Of a stretch of DNA of 64,000 nt, positions 1-7,998 are shown piece after piece. Numbering within the stretch: the stretch's first letter is position 1; the number at the start of each line of letters is the position of its first letter. The stretch lies in the NCBI RefSeq assembly GCF_026107415.2, contig NZ_JAPCHX010000001.1, positions 496,001 through 560,000 on the forward strand. Reading direction: 5' to 3'. The DNA is from Microbacterium sp. MPKO10 (GTDB lineage Bacteria > Actinomycetota > Actinomycetes > Actinomycetales > Microbacteriaceae). Under the pieces are notes generated by a model, which saw nothing but the letters and a program-made list of their open reading frames with translations, had not been told where the DNA came from and did no database searches. The translations under genes were made by a program, and so were the position numbers.

Positions 1-98
1 CGCGGGATCACCAGAGACTCCGAGCGACGCGCCAGCATCTTCTCTGCCGCGGTCAGCTTGATCTCAAGTCGATCGGTGTGCAGCAGGATTGAAGCCAT
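1..98 (-). CDS. Partial hypothetical protein, N-terminal part only
   Basis: The minus strand opens with ATG at 98 and stays open to the window edge, giving about 32 residues that begin MASILLHTDRLEIKLTAAEK. This resembles the N-terminus of small actinobacterial proteins with a PH-like beta-sandwich of unknown role, but the visible part is too short for a firm family call. No function can be given. It reads in the same direction as the heme operon and starts 82 bases after the peptidase E stop, so it could be the next gene of that unit or have its own promoter. Confidence 0.55.
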   Translation of the reverse strand, partial: MASILLHTDRLEIKLTAAEKMLARRSESLVIP

Positions 99-179
99 AC
101 GTCTAGTCTGCCGGTTCCATTCCCGTAACGGGATGGTGAAACCTCACAAAGAGGTAACGCCCAGTTTGGTCTCAGGCGA

Positions 180-893
180 TCACGAGGCTCGGCCCGGAAG
201 CCGCCGAACGTCAATGCGCTCCTCCACCGCACGCTCACCATCGCGATGAACCCGGAAGACAGGGCGGTCCGGCTGCTCACAGATGGCCTCGACGAACTGG
301 CCGTCGTGCATCACAATCGCCGCATACTCGTCGACGGCGTAGCCGCCCTCGAGCTCCCCCGCTGCCACCCAGCGCTGGTACAGGTCGCGTCGCTCTGGCT
401 CGCCCAGATAATGCGGGCAGGCGCTCCCGGAGAGAAATCCGAGTCCGTCGCGCAACGGGGCGAGCGGGCCGAACGAGTCCGTCGACGAGCTCTCGAACCA
501 GCAGTTCATGCCCGCGCTGATTCCCGCAAGCACAACGCCGTTCCCGGCAGCTTCCGCGAGAATCTCGGGGAGCCCGTGCAGACGCCACACCGCAAGCAGG
601 TTTGCCGTCGACCCTCCCCCGACATACACGAGATCCTGATCGAGAAGTATCCGCGGATCGGCATATCCCCACGGATCGTGGCAGAACAGCGACAGCACGC
701 TCGTCTCGGCCCGGCCCGCAAACGCGTCTTCGAAGCGTCGACTGTAGCTCTCAGCATCCCCACTCGCCGTCGGGATGAAGCACACGCGCGGGCGCGATGC
801 CCCGGTCAGGTCAAGCAGGACGTCATCGATCGGCGACGAGCCATCGTCTGACATTGAGAATCCGCCGCCGAGCGCGACGATCGTGCCCCTCAT
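180..893 (-). CDS. Peptidase E-like protein (family S51, class I glutamine amidotransferase-like fold)
   Basis: The product is 237 residues, the usual size for peptidase E (alpha-aspartyl dipeptidase), a cytoplasmic serine peptidase with a glutaminase-like fold. The glycine-rich strand YVGGGST is at 90-96, the nucleophile elbow GISAGM puts Ser126 at the active site, and CPHYLGEPERRD from 159 carries the probable catalytic His161. The ATG at 893 overlaps the hemL stop by one base (TGATG), so translation is coupled to the heme operon. Cyanophycinase-like relatives share the fold, so the exact substrate is open. A link to heme metabolism is only positional. Confidence 0.85.
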   Translation of the reverse strand: MRGTIVALGGGFSMSDDGSSPIDDVLLDLTGASRPRVCFIPTASGDAESYSRRFEDAFAGRAETSVLSLFCHDPWGYADPRILLDQDLVYVGGGSTANLLAVWRLHGLPEILAEAAGNGVVLAGISAGMNCWFESSSTDSFGPLAPLRDGLGFLSGSACPHYLGEPERRDLYQRWVAAGELEGGYAVDEYAAIVMHDGQFVEAICEQPDRPVFRVHRDGERAVEERIDVRRLPGRAS

Positions 894-2212
894 CAGTCAG
901 GAACAGCGGATGCTGCCGCACGAGCGGCTGCGGGCAGGGCGTCGATGATGCGGCTCACCGCGCGCTCATCGTGCGCAGCGGTGACGAACCATGCCTCGAA
1001 CACGCTCGGCGGAAGCGCAATGCCCGCGTCGAGCATCGCGTGGAAGAACGGCGGGTAACGCCAGGCGTCCTGCGCCTGCACATCGGCGTAGTCAACCGGG
1101 GCGGCGTCTGTGAACGCGAAACTGAAGAGGTTGCCCGCACGCTGCACCGAGTGCGCGACACCTTCCCGCGCAAGCGCCCTCGAGGTCTCGTCGGCGAGCA
1201 CGTCGGCCGTGCGGTCGAGGTGAGCGTACACCTCGGGGGTCGCTCCCGTCAGCGTGGCGATGCCCGCGGCCATCGCCACGGGGTTCCCCGAGAGCGTCCC
1301 GGCCTGGTAGACGGGGCCCGTCGGTGCGAGCTGCTCCATGACATCGGCGCGGCCGCCGAGTGCGGCGACGGGCATCCCCCCGCCAATGACCTTTCCGAAG
1401 GTGAAAAGATCCGGTTGGTACGCCGGACCTTCGGCATTCGAGCGTTCCCAGTACCCGCCACGCGACACGCGGAACCCGGTCAGCACCTCGTCGAGGATGA
1501 GCAGTGACCCATTTGCGTGTGCAATGTCGGCGAGTGCGGCATTGAAACCGGGCTTCGGGGCGAGGACGCCCATGTTCGCCGCGGCCGCCTCGACGATGAT
1601 TGCGGCGATGCGGTCCCCGTGTTCGGCGACGGCGGCCCGCACGGCGTCGATGTCGTTGTAGGGAAGGACGAGCGTCTGCGCGGCGATCGGCGCTGGAACC
1701 CCGGCAGAACCCGGCAGCGCCATGGTCGCAACGCCCGACCCCGCGGCAGCGAGCAGACCGTCTGAATGGCCGTGATAGTGACCGGCGAACTTGATCAGCA
1801 GGTCGCGCCCCGTGTATCCGCGGGCGAGCCGGATGGCGCTCATCGTCGCTTCGGTGCCCGTCGACACGAGCCGGAGGCTGTCGACGGGTGCGACACGCTG
1901 CTCCACGAGTTCGGCGAGCTCGGTTTCACTCGGAGTCGAGGCGCCGAACGAGAGGCCGAGTGCGGCAGCATCCTGCACCGCCTTCACGACAGTCGGCTCG
2001 GCGTGGCCGAGAATCGCCGGCCCCCAGGAGGCGACGAGATCGACGAACTCGGTGCCGTCGGCGTCGTACACGTACGGGCCCTCCGCGCGCACAAGGAAGC
2101 GCGGGGTGCCGCCGACCGAGCCGTACGCTCGCACGGGCGAGTTCACACCGCCAGGGATCGCCTGCTTCGCTCGGTCGAAGAGCTGCTCGTTCGTCTGCCG
2201 GTTCTGGGTCAT
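893..2212 (-). CDS. hemL: Glutamate-1-semialdehyde 2,1-aminomutase
   Basis: This PLP enzyme turns glutamate-1-semialdehyde into 5-aminolevulinate, the second step of the C5 heme route. The product is 439 residues. Lys274 in [11 protein letters not shown] is the expected PLP Schiff-base lysine, and DEVLTGFR near 241 is the cofactor-binding aspartate region. I start it at ATG 2212 ([10 protein letters not shown]) although the frame is open further upstream, because this start overlaps the hemB stop by ATGA and matches the family N-terminus GGVNSPVRA near residue 21. It is the penultimate gene of the minus-strand heme operon. Confidence 0.96.
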   Translation of the reverse strand: MTQNRQTNEQLFDRAKQAIPGGVNSPVRAYGSVGGTPRFLVRAEGPYVYDADGTEFVDLVASWGPAILGHAEPTVVKAVQDAAALGLSFGASTPSETELAELVEQRVAPVDSLRLVSTGTEATMSAIRLARGYTGRDLLIKFAGHYHGHSDGLLAAAGSGVATMALPGSAGVPAPIAAQTLVLPYNDIDAVRAAVAEHGDRIAAIIVEAAAANMGVLAPKPGFNAALADIAHANGSLLILDEVLTGFRVSRGGYWERSNAEGPAYQPDLFTFGKVIGGGMPVAALGGRADVMEQLAPTGPVYQAGTLSGNPVAMAAGIATLTGATPEVYAHLDRTADVLADETSRALAREGVAHSVQRAGNLFSFAFTDAAPVDYADVQAQDAWRYPPFFHAMLDAGIALPPSVFEAWFVTAAHDERAVSRIIDALPAAARAAASAVPD

Positions 2213-3183
2213 CTGATCCACTCCGCAATCTCGGCCGCCCAATAGGTGAGCACGGTGTCGGCCCCGGCACGGCGAATGCCGAGCACGGATTCTAGGACGG
2301 CGGCCTTCTTGTCGATCCAGCCGCGCGCCGCTGCCGCCTCGATCATGGAGTACTCGCCGGAGATCTGATATGCCCACACGGGAATATCGCTGATCTCGGC
2401 GACATCGCTCAGCACGTCGAGGTAGCTCATTGCCGGCTTCACCATGACGATGTCGGCACCCTCGGCGATATCGAGGGCTGCCTCGCGCACGCCCTCGCGA
2501 CGGTTTGCCGGGTCCTGCTGGTAGGTGCGACGGTCGCCCGTCAGCTGAGAGTCGACGGCTTCGCGGAACGGCCCGTAGAACGCTGACGAGTACTTCGCCG
2601 CGTACGCGAGCACTGCCGTGTCGATGTGCCCCGCAGCGTCGAGAGCATCGCGCACGACAGCGACCTGGCCGTCCATCATGCCGCTCAGACCCAGGATGCT
2701 GGAGCCGGCACCGGCCTGCGCGAGCGCCATCTCGGCGTAGCGTTCCAACGTCGCGTCGTTGTCGACGCGGCCCGCCGTGTCGAGAACGCCGCAGTGCCCA
2801 TGGTCGGTGAACTCGTCAAGGCAGAGATCGGTCTGTACGACGAGCGCGTCTCCGACCTCGCGGGCGAGCAGCTCCGTCGCCCGGTTCAGGATGCCGTTCG
2901 GGTCCGTCGCCTGCGTTCCCGTTGCGTCGCGCACGGTCGGGATGCCGAAGAGCATGACGCCGCCGATGCCCGCCGATGCCGCTGCCTCTGCCGCACGCAC
3001 GAGCGAGTCAAGGGAGTGCTGCGAGACACCCGGCATCGAGCTGATCGGCACGGGCTCGGTCGCGTCTTCACGCACGAACATCGGCAGCACGAGATCTGCC
3101 GGGTGCAGCCGCGTCTCGGCGACGAGCCGCCGCATCGCCGGTGTTGTGCGCAGTCGGCGGGGGCGGATGCTCGGACCAGTCAT
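2209..3183 (-). CDS. hemB: Porphobilinogen synthase (5-aminolevulinate dehydratase)
   Basis: It condenses two 5-aminolevulinates to porphobilinogen. The product is 324 residues. The two catalytic lysines are Lys197 ([12 protein letters not shown]) and Lys249 ([10 protein letters not shown]). The metal loop reads [14 protein letters not shown]: Cys121 and Cys131 are kept but the middle zinc cysteine is Asp123, a mixed site between the Cys3 zinc type and the aspartate-rich magnesium type. I believe this form is common in actinobacteria. It sits between hemD and hemL, with a 24-base gap to hemD. Confidence 0.96.
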   Translation of the reverse strand: MTGPSIRPRRLRTTPAMRRLVAETRLHPADLVLPMFVREDATEPVPISSMPGVSQHSLDSLVRAAEAAASAGIGGVMLFGIPTVRDATGTQATDPNGILNRATELLAREVGDALVVQTDLCLDEFTDHGHCGVLDTAGRVDNDATLERYAEMALAQAGAGSSILGLSGMMDGQVAVVRDALDAAGHIDTAVLAYAAKYSSAFYGPFREAVDSQLTGDRRTYQQDPANRREGVREAALDIAEGADIVMVKPAMSYLDVLSDVAEISDIPVWAYQISGEYSMIEAAAARGWIDKKAAVLESVLGIRRAGADTVLTYWAAEIAEWIR

Positions 3184-3207
3184 TGCTCTTCCCTCACGGC
3201 TCTCTCG

Positions 3208-4068
3208 TCACTGTGCGGAGGTGGCATTGCGTTCGTCAACGATGCGGATCGCCGACGTGATGACCTCGCTCTGCTTCGACGAGCGCACAGCCTCGTCGAG
3301 TCCGCCCGATTCCACGACCCGCACGACGGTGTCGAGGAGGTCCTGCACAGTCTGCCGTGGCGAGACGATGTGCACGGTGAGACCTGCCTTCTCAGCATCC
3401 TTCGCCGTTCTCGGCCCAATCGCGGCGATCAACGTCGTGGCGGGCAGAGCGGGGAACTGCTCGACGACCTGTTCAGCGACCGAACCACTCGTCACGAGGA
3501 TCGCGTTCGTGCGCCCGCTCTCGACATCGGCAAGCACCTTAGGCGTGACCGGTTCTCCGACAGTGCGGTAAGCGATCACCGAGCGAACGTCGTGGCCGGC
3601 CTCGGTGAGTCCGGTCGAGAGAACAGGCTTGGCGATTTCGGAGCGCAGTGAGAGAAACTTCTTGGGTTCTGGCTCGAGCGCGGTGAGCTGAGCCACCATC
3701 CCCTTCGCTGAATTGTCTTTCTCAGGCAGCAGGTCGACGCGATAGCCGACGGCCTGAAGCGCGGCAGCGGTGGTCTCGCCCACGGCGGCGATCTTGGTCG
3801 TCTCCGGAACCTTGACGCCCTGGCTGTACAGGACGTCGACGGTCGTCGCGCTCGTCACGGTGAGCCAGTCGAAGACACCGGCCGTGAGGTCCTCCAGCGC
3901 TGTGCTCAGAGTCTCCGGGTCCGCCGTTGCGGCGAAGTTGATCATGGGGGCGATGACGGGGGTGGCGCCGCGCTGGCGAAGCTCTGCTGCGACGTCGTCC
4001 CCCCACGGGCCGCCGCGCGGGACGAGAACGCGCCAGCCCTTCAATGGTTTGATCGGTGGAGTCGTCAT
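3208..4068 (-). CDS. hemD: Uroporphyrinogen-III synthase
   Basis: It cyclises hydroxymethylbilane with inversion of ring D to give uroporphyrinogen III. The product is 286 residues with the two-domain pattern of HemD: an N-terminal strand GWRVLVPRGG and the typical internal segments VTSATTVDVL near 100 and ILVTSGSVAEQVV near 190. HemD sequences diverge strongly, so the call leans partly on position: its ATG overlaps the hemC stop by four bases (4065-4068) and hemB follows. No separate promoter is evident inside this run. Confidence 0.92.
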   Translation of the reverse strand: MTTPPIKPLKGWRVLVPRGGPWGDDVAAELRQRGATPVIAPMINFAATADPETLSTALEDLTAGVFDWLTVTSATTVDVLYSQGVKVPETTKIAAVGETTAAALQAVGYRVDLLPEKDNSAKGMVAQLTALEPEPKKFLSLRSEIAKPVLSTGLTEAGHDVRSVIAYRTVGEPVTPKVLADVESGRTNAILVTSGSVAEQVVEQFPALPATTLIAAIGPRTAKDAEKAGLTVHIVSPRQTVQDLLDTVVRVVESGGLDEAVRSSKQSEVITSAIRIVDERNATSAQ

Positions 4069-5069
4069 GATTCCTTCAACGGTGCGATGTCGGCCGCTCC
4101 AGCGGCCAGGAGGGCATCAGCCAGCTGTTCGCCCGCGCCGGATGCGCGCGCGTGCAGCGCCTCATCAGTTCGAGAGGGAGCCGGTGTGCCCGGGGAGGGC
4201 ACGCGCTGTCGCACGTCACCGAGGGGGACAGTGACGGTGTGCGTGCGCGTGGTGGAGCCGTCAAGCGCATACACGTGTGCTGTGACGGTCAGGTCGTCGC
4301 CCGCGATGACCGCGTGCGCGCCGATGGGGGCGGCGCATCCGGCTTCGAGGCGAGCGAGCACTCCGCGTTCTGCACTGGCCGCGGCTGCCGCCTCGGGGTC
4401 GTGGACGGCGGCGAGGGCAGCGCGAAGCGGAGCATCCGCGTCGAGGGCCTCGAGATCACTCGAGCGCACCTCAACGGCGAGGGCGCCCTGGGCGGGGGCG
4501 GTTGGCCACTCACCCAGGTCGAAGAATTCGGTGACGCGATCGCTCAGTTCCAGACGTGCCAGCCCAGCGGCAGCCAGCACGACGGCGTCGAGTTCACCGG
4601 AGTCGACAAAGCCAAGTCGAGTTCCCACGTTGCCGCGGATGTCGACGACATCGAGATCGGGACGCCGATGCTTCAGTTGCGCAACTCGGCGCGGGGACCC
4701 CGTGCCGACGCGAGCACCGTACGGCAGATCCGCGAGTGTGAGCCCGTCGCGGGCGCACAGAGCGTCGCGGGCATCCTCGCGTTCAGGAACGGCCCCCACG
4801 ACAAGTCCGTCGAGAGGAGCTGTCGGCAGGTCTTTCATCGAGTGGACGACGACATCGCACTCGCCATCCAGGAGAGCCTCGCGCAGGGCAGCGGCGAACA
4901 CGCCGGTGCCGCCGAGGCTCGACAGCGATGCCCGTGACACGTCGCCGTGCGTCGTCACCGGCACGAGCTCCGCCTCGCCGTTGATCGCCGCGGCGAGCTG
5001 CCGTGCGACGCCGCCGGCCTGAGCCGTCGCCAGCGCGCTTCCGCGAGTGCCGACACGCAGGCCCGTCAT
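4065..5069 (-). CDS. hemC: Hydroxymethylbilane synthase (porphobilinogen deaminase)
   Basis: It polymerises four porphobilinogens on a covalent dipyrromethane cofactor. The product is 334 residues. It starts MTGLRVGTRGSALA, and LEAGCAAPIGAHAV near 241-254 places the cofactor-binding Cys245. HSMKDLPT at 76-83 and GSPRR at 124-128 are family signatures. An upstream in-frame ATG at 5126 exists, but ATG 5069 overlaps the cpfC stop by ATGA and fits the family N-terminus, so I prefer it. Confidence 0.96.
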   Translation of the reverse strand: MTGLRVGTRGSALATAQAGGVARQLAAAINGEAELVPVTTHGDVSRASLSSLGGTGVFAAALREALLDGECDVVVHSMKDLPTAPLDGLVVGAVPEREDARDALCARDGLTLADLPYGARVGTGSPRRVAQLKHRRPDLDVVDIRGNVGTRLGFVDSGELDAVVLAAAGLARLELSDRVTEFFDLGEWPTAPAQGALAVEVRSSDLEALDADAPLRAALAAVHDPEAAAAASAERGVLARLEAGCAAPIGAHAVIAGDDLTVTAHVYALDGSTTRTHTVTVPLGDVRQRVPSPGTPAPSRTDEALHARASGAGEQLADALLAAGAADIAPLKES

Positions 5070-6106
5070 CGTGTGGTCGTCACCGCCGACTCGAGTGCGG
5101 CTCCTTGCGACGGATGGTCGGGCCACGGACCGAGGGGGCTCTCGTGCGGGCGCTCGCTGTCGGGAACAGCATTGATGCGCTCGAGAAGAAGGTCGACGAG
5201 CCCGGCGACGAACGCCTCGTGGACGCCGGGCGTCGGCACGCGGACGGCGCGGATGTTATTTTCGCCCGCGGTCTCCATCGCCTCGGTGTCGAGGTCCCAG
5301 ATGACCTCCATATGGTCGCTGACGAACCCGATCGGCACGATCACGAGGCCGTCGACACCATCGAGAGCGGCGATGGCATCGTTGATGTCTGGTTCTAGCC
5401 ACGGTGTCGCCGGATTGCCGGAACGTGACTGGTAGACGAGGCTGTGCGGAGCATCCGTTCCGACGCCCGCCAACACGGCATCCGCAACCGCGAGGTGCTG
5501 TGCCTCATAGGCACCGCCCTCGCCATACTCGGGCCCGGACTCCGTCGCGGCGGTGGTCGGGATCGAGTGCGTCACGAACATGATGTGCGTTTTTGCAGCA
5601 TCCGTCAGCTCATCGAGTGCCGAGCGCACGCCCTCGACGAACGGTGCGATGAATCCCGGGTGATCGAAGAATTCCCGGATGCGGCTGATGCGCACCTCGT
5701 CGCGCAGCCCCGTCTCGTCGAGCGCACGTTCGAAGTCCTCGCGGTACTGGCCCACCCCGGAGTACGAGGTGTAAGCGCTCGTGACGATTGCGAGCACGTC
5801 GCGTTTGCCATCGGCGTGGAGCTTGCGCAGGGCGTCCGTGAAGTAGGGGTCCCAGTTGCGGTTGCCCCAGTACACGGGCAGATCGATGTCACGGCGAGCA
5901 AGCTCAGCTTCGAGAGCGGCCTTCAGGTCGCGGTTCTGCTGGTTGATCGGTGACACGCCACCGTGGTGACGGTAGTGAACGGCGACCTCTTCAAGGCGCT
6001 CCTCGGGGATGCCCTTGCCCCGCGTGACGTTCTTCAAGAACGGGATGACATCGTCCTGGCCCTCGGGTCCGCCGAAGCTGGCGAGCAGAATGGCGTCGTA
6101 GCTCAC
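5066..6106 (-). CDS. cpfC: Coproporphyrin III ferrochelatase
   Basis: It inserts ferrous iron into coproporphyrin III to give coproheme, in the coproporphyrin-dependent route of Gram-positive bacteria (formerly hemH). The product is 346 residues. His180 in FVTHSIPTT is the conserved metal-inserting histidine, and DHMEVIWDLD holds the conserved acidic partner. I use the GTG at 6106: it overlaps the chdC stop (GTGA) and has GGAGG eight bases upstream. I find no cysteine in the whole protein, so the C-terminal 2Fe-2S cluster described in some actinobacterial ferrochelatases must be absent. Confidence 0.95.
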   Translation of the reverse strand: MSYDAILLASFGGPEGQDDVIPFLKNVTRGKGIPEERLEEVAVHYRHHGGVSPINQQNRDLKAALEAELARRDIDLPVYWGNRNWDPYFTDALRKLHADGKRDVLAIVTSAYTSYSGVGQYREDFERALDETGLRDEVRISRIREFFDHPGFIAPFVEGVRSALDELTDAAKTHIMFVTHSIPTTAATESGPEYGEGGAYEAQHLAVADAVLAGVGTDAPHSLVYQSRSGNPATPWLEPDINDAIAALDGVDGLVIVPIGFVSDHMEVIWDLDTEAMETAGENNIRAVRVPTPGVHEAFVAGLVDLLLERINAVPDSERPHESPLGPWPDHPSQGAALESAVTTTR

Positions 6107-6846
6107 GACAGAACCTCCGCGATCTCGGACGTCTGAATGCGACGCCCCGTGTAGAAGGGAACCTCTTCGCGCACGTGGAGCCGTGCGTCGGTGTATCGCA
6201 GATCGCGCATCATGTCGACGAGCTCGTAGAGGTCGTCGGATTCGATCGGCAGCACCCACTCGTAGTCGCCTAGGGCGAACGCGGCGACGGTATTGGCGAT
6301 GGCGCCGCTGAACGCTGCACCCTTGCGCCCGTGGTCCGCCAGCATCCGGGAGCGCTCTTCGTCTGGAAGCAGGTACCAGTCGTAACTGCGCACGAACGGA
6401 TAGACGACGATCCAGTCTTTGGGAGCGAGGCCCTTGAGGAAGCCGGGAACATGCCGCTTGTTGAACTCGGCGTCGCGGTGGCAGGCCATGGCATTCCAGG
6501 TCGGAAGCAGCGGGGCGAAGAGACTTGTGCGGCGCAGGATTCGCAGGGCCGCCTGGATGTCCTGCGCGCGATCTCCGTGCAGCCACACCATGATGTCGGC
6601 GTCCGCCTTGAACCCCGAGACATCGTAGAACCCGCGGAGCGTGACCCCGAGTTCGGCCGTGGCACGCACGGCATCGTCGAGCTCAGAGGACGAGGCATCG
6701 GTCACAGAAACCGGCGCGGCGGGGTTGCGCCGGAAGACAGCCCACAGAGTGAAACCGCTGAGCGGGAGTTCTTCCTGCGCTGTGAGGGAGGCGTCGCGGG
6801 GGTTCGACAGAGCCTCTTCAGAGGCAGGTGCAGTCATGCTCTCCAT
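6103..6846 (-). CDS. chdC: Coproheme decarboxylase (HemQ/ChdC)
   Basis: It oxidatively decarboxylates coproheme to heme b, the last step of the coproporphyrin-dependent pathway; the fold is of the chlorite dismutase type. The product is 247 residues. YPFVRSYDWYLLPDEERSRM from 149 supplies the likely catalytic Tyr149, and LADHG puts the probable heme-ligand histidine at 172. Two nearby ATGs (6846 and 6837) are possible starts and differ by three residues. It is translationally coupled to cpfC and follows three small membrane-protein genes. Confidence 0.95.
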   Translation of the reverse strand: MESMTAPASEEALSNPRDASLTAQEELPLSGFTLWAVFRRNPAAPVSVTDASSSELDDAVRATAELGVTLRGFYDVSGFKADADIMVWLHGDRAQDIQAALRILRRTSLFAPLLPTWNAMACHRDAEFNKRHVPGFLKGLAPKDWIVVYPFVRSYDWYLLPDEERSRMLADHGRKGAAFSGAIANTVAAFALGDYEWVLPIESDDLYELVDMMRDLRYTDARLHVREEVPFYTGRRIQTSEIAEVLS

Positions 6847-6904
6847 AATCTCTCACGACTCTGCGGAGAGCAAAACGGACGTCGTCGGGTGCGGAAACCA
6901 CGCT

Positions 6905-7123
6905 CTATTTGACGATGGCGCGGACGATCGCCCAGACGCCGAGGCCGAGAGCCGCTGCGGCTCCGGCTGCCCCCGCGACGAGCGCACCCGGATTCTGCGT
7001 GCGCAGCCTCTCATACGTGGCCTTCGCCTGCTTGGGCAGGTTGAGCTTGTCTTCAAGGGCGTCGAGCGTTGCCGCGAGCTCTGCGCGGGCTTCGGCCGGA
7101 GTCGGGAGCTTCTCAGTTGTCAT
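6905..7123 (-). CDS. DUF3618-like small membrane protein
   Basis: The product is 72 residues. A charged amphipathic N-terminal half (TPAEARAELAATLDALEDKL) is followed by a hinge QNPGALVAG and one C-terminal transmembrane helix from about 46 to 68. This layout matches DUF3618, a family of unknown function often found beside Holin-X proteins in actinobacteria. Its start overlaps the end of the Holin-X gene by 11 bases, so the two are co-expressed. The helix probably anchors a cytoplasmic domain at the membrane, which is inference. Confidence 0.8.
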   Translation of the reverse strand: MTTEKLPTPAEARAELAATLDALEDKLNLPKQAKATYERLRTQNPGALVAGAAGAAAALGLGVWAIVRAIVK

Positions 7124-7508
7124 AGGAACCCATCCCCTTCAGAGCGTTCACGTCTTGCTTCACGCTCTCGACCGGGTCCGGATCCTGGCTGATCTTCTTG
7201 AAGAACGAGACGCCGATGAGCGCAAGGATCACAGCGATCAGCACGAATGCCGCGAAGACGCACAGGGCGGCGAGCCAAGCAGGGAGCACGAGGGCGAGGG
7301 CGAGGATGCCCACGGCGACGAGCACGCCGATCGCAAAGTAGATGAAGATGAGCGCGCCCACGAAGAACCCGGCGCCGATCCCGGCGTACTTGCCCATGTG
7401 GATGGCTTTGGTCTTCGCCTGTTCGATCTCTGCCTTGATGAGATCGGTGATGAGCCCCGGAAGGGAGCGCACAAGTGTGATGAGCGATTCATTGCTGCGG
7501 TCAGTCAT
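7113..7508 (-). CDS. Actinobacterial Holin-X family membrane protein
   Basis: The product is 131 residues. A cytoplasmic amphipathic segment (ESLITLVRSLPGLITDLIKA at 6-25) leads into two adjacent hydrophobic stretches at about 45-70 and 75-104, and a charged tail. This is the pattern of the putative Actinobacterial Holin-X family (holin superfamily III). The holin name comes from similarity only; there is no phage context here and it is chromosomal in many actinobacteria. It forms a unit with the YtxH-like gene upstream (11 bases away) and the DUF3618 gene downstream. Confidence 0.82.
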   Translation of the reverse strand: MTDRSNESLITLVRSLPGLITDLIKAEIEQAKTKAIHMGKYAGIGAGFFVGALIFIYFAIGVLVAVGILALALVLPAWLAALCVFAAFVLIAVILALIGVSFFKKISQDPDPVESVKQDVNALKGMGSYDN

Positions 7509-7519
7509 GTCGAACCCGC

Positions 7520-7888
7520 TTACTTGCTTTGCTTCTTCGAGCCGGATGAGGACGATTTCTTCGTCGCCGCACCTCGCTCGCTCACGTCATCGAGGTCGTC
7601 AGCTGTGCTCTTCGCCGTCTGGATCGTCGAGTCGAGCTTCTCGCCTGGCGTGGCGTCGGAAGCCAGTGTAGAGACGACCTTCTTTGCACCGGAGGCGAGC
7701 ACCTGGGGCACCTCCGAGATGCGTGCCTTCGCGAATCCTTCGACCTTGGCGACCTGCTTCTGCACAGGATCAGTGTTCCAGATCGTCAGCCAGCCAGACT
7801 TGATCTGCTCATAACGCTTGCGTCCGGCTCGGGTTCCCAGCACATAACCGGTCGCCAAACCGGCTACAAAAAGCACTTTCCCCTTCAT
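7520..7888 (-). CDS. YtxH-like membrane-anchored protein
   Basis: The product is 122 residues when started at ATG 7888. It opens MKGKVLFVAGLATGYVLGTR: a short glycine-rich hydrophobic helix with a GYVLGTRAGRKRYEQ signature typical of YtxH-type stress-associated proteins. An alpha-helical region rich in Lys, Ala and Val follows, and the tail (from about 100) is very rich in Lys and Ser. Longer in-frame starts reach 8101 but lie over non-conserved sequence. A 110-base gap separates it from the cgoX stop, so a promoter for the small-membrane trio could lie there. The function is unknown. Confidence 0.78.
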   Translation of the reverse strand: MKGKVLFVAGLATGYVLGTRAGRKRYEQIKSGWLTIWNTDPVQKQVAKVEGFAKARISEVPQVLASGAKKVVSTLASDATPGEKLDSTIQTAKSTADDLDDVSERGAATKKSSSSGSKKQSK

Positions 7889-7998
7889 GTCGCCTCCCTG
7901 TCGTCGCGTCGCGAATGTTTCCAGCGTAACGCCCTCGACGCAGTTGCACGAAGGCGCGCCAGAATTCTTATTCCGAAAACGGCATAAACGCACCGCTG

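Noticed and set aside
2213-2377. N-terminal extension of HemL
   Set aside because: The frame stays open upstream, but it lies over the hemB end, and the ATGA overlap with ATG 2212 and the family N-terminus favour the short start.
7113-7508. Prophage remnant suggested by the Holin-X gene
   Set aside because: No other phage genes or attachment sites are near, and this family is chromosomal in many actinobacteria.
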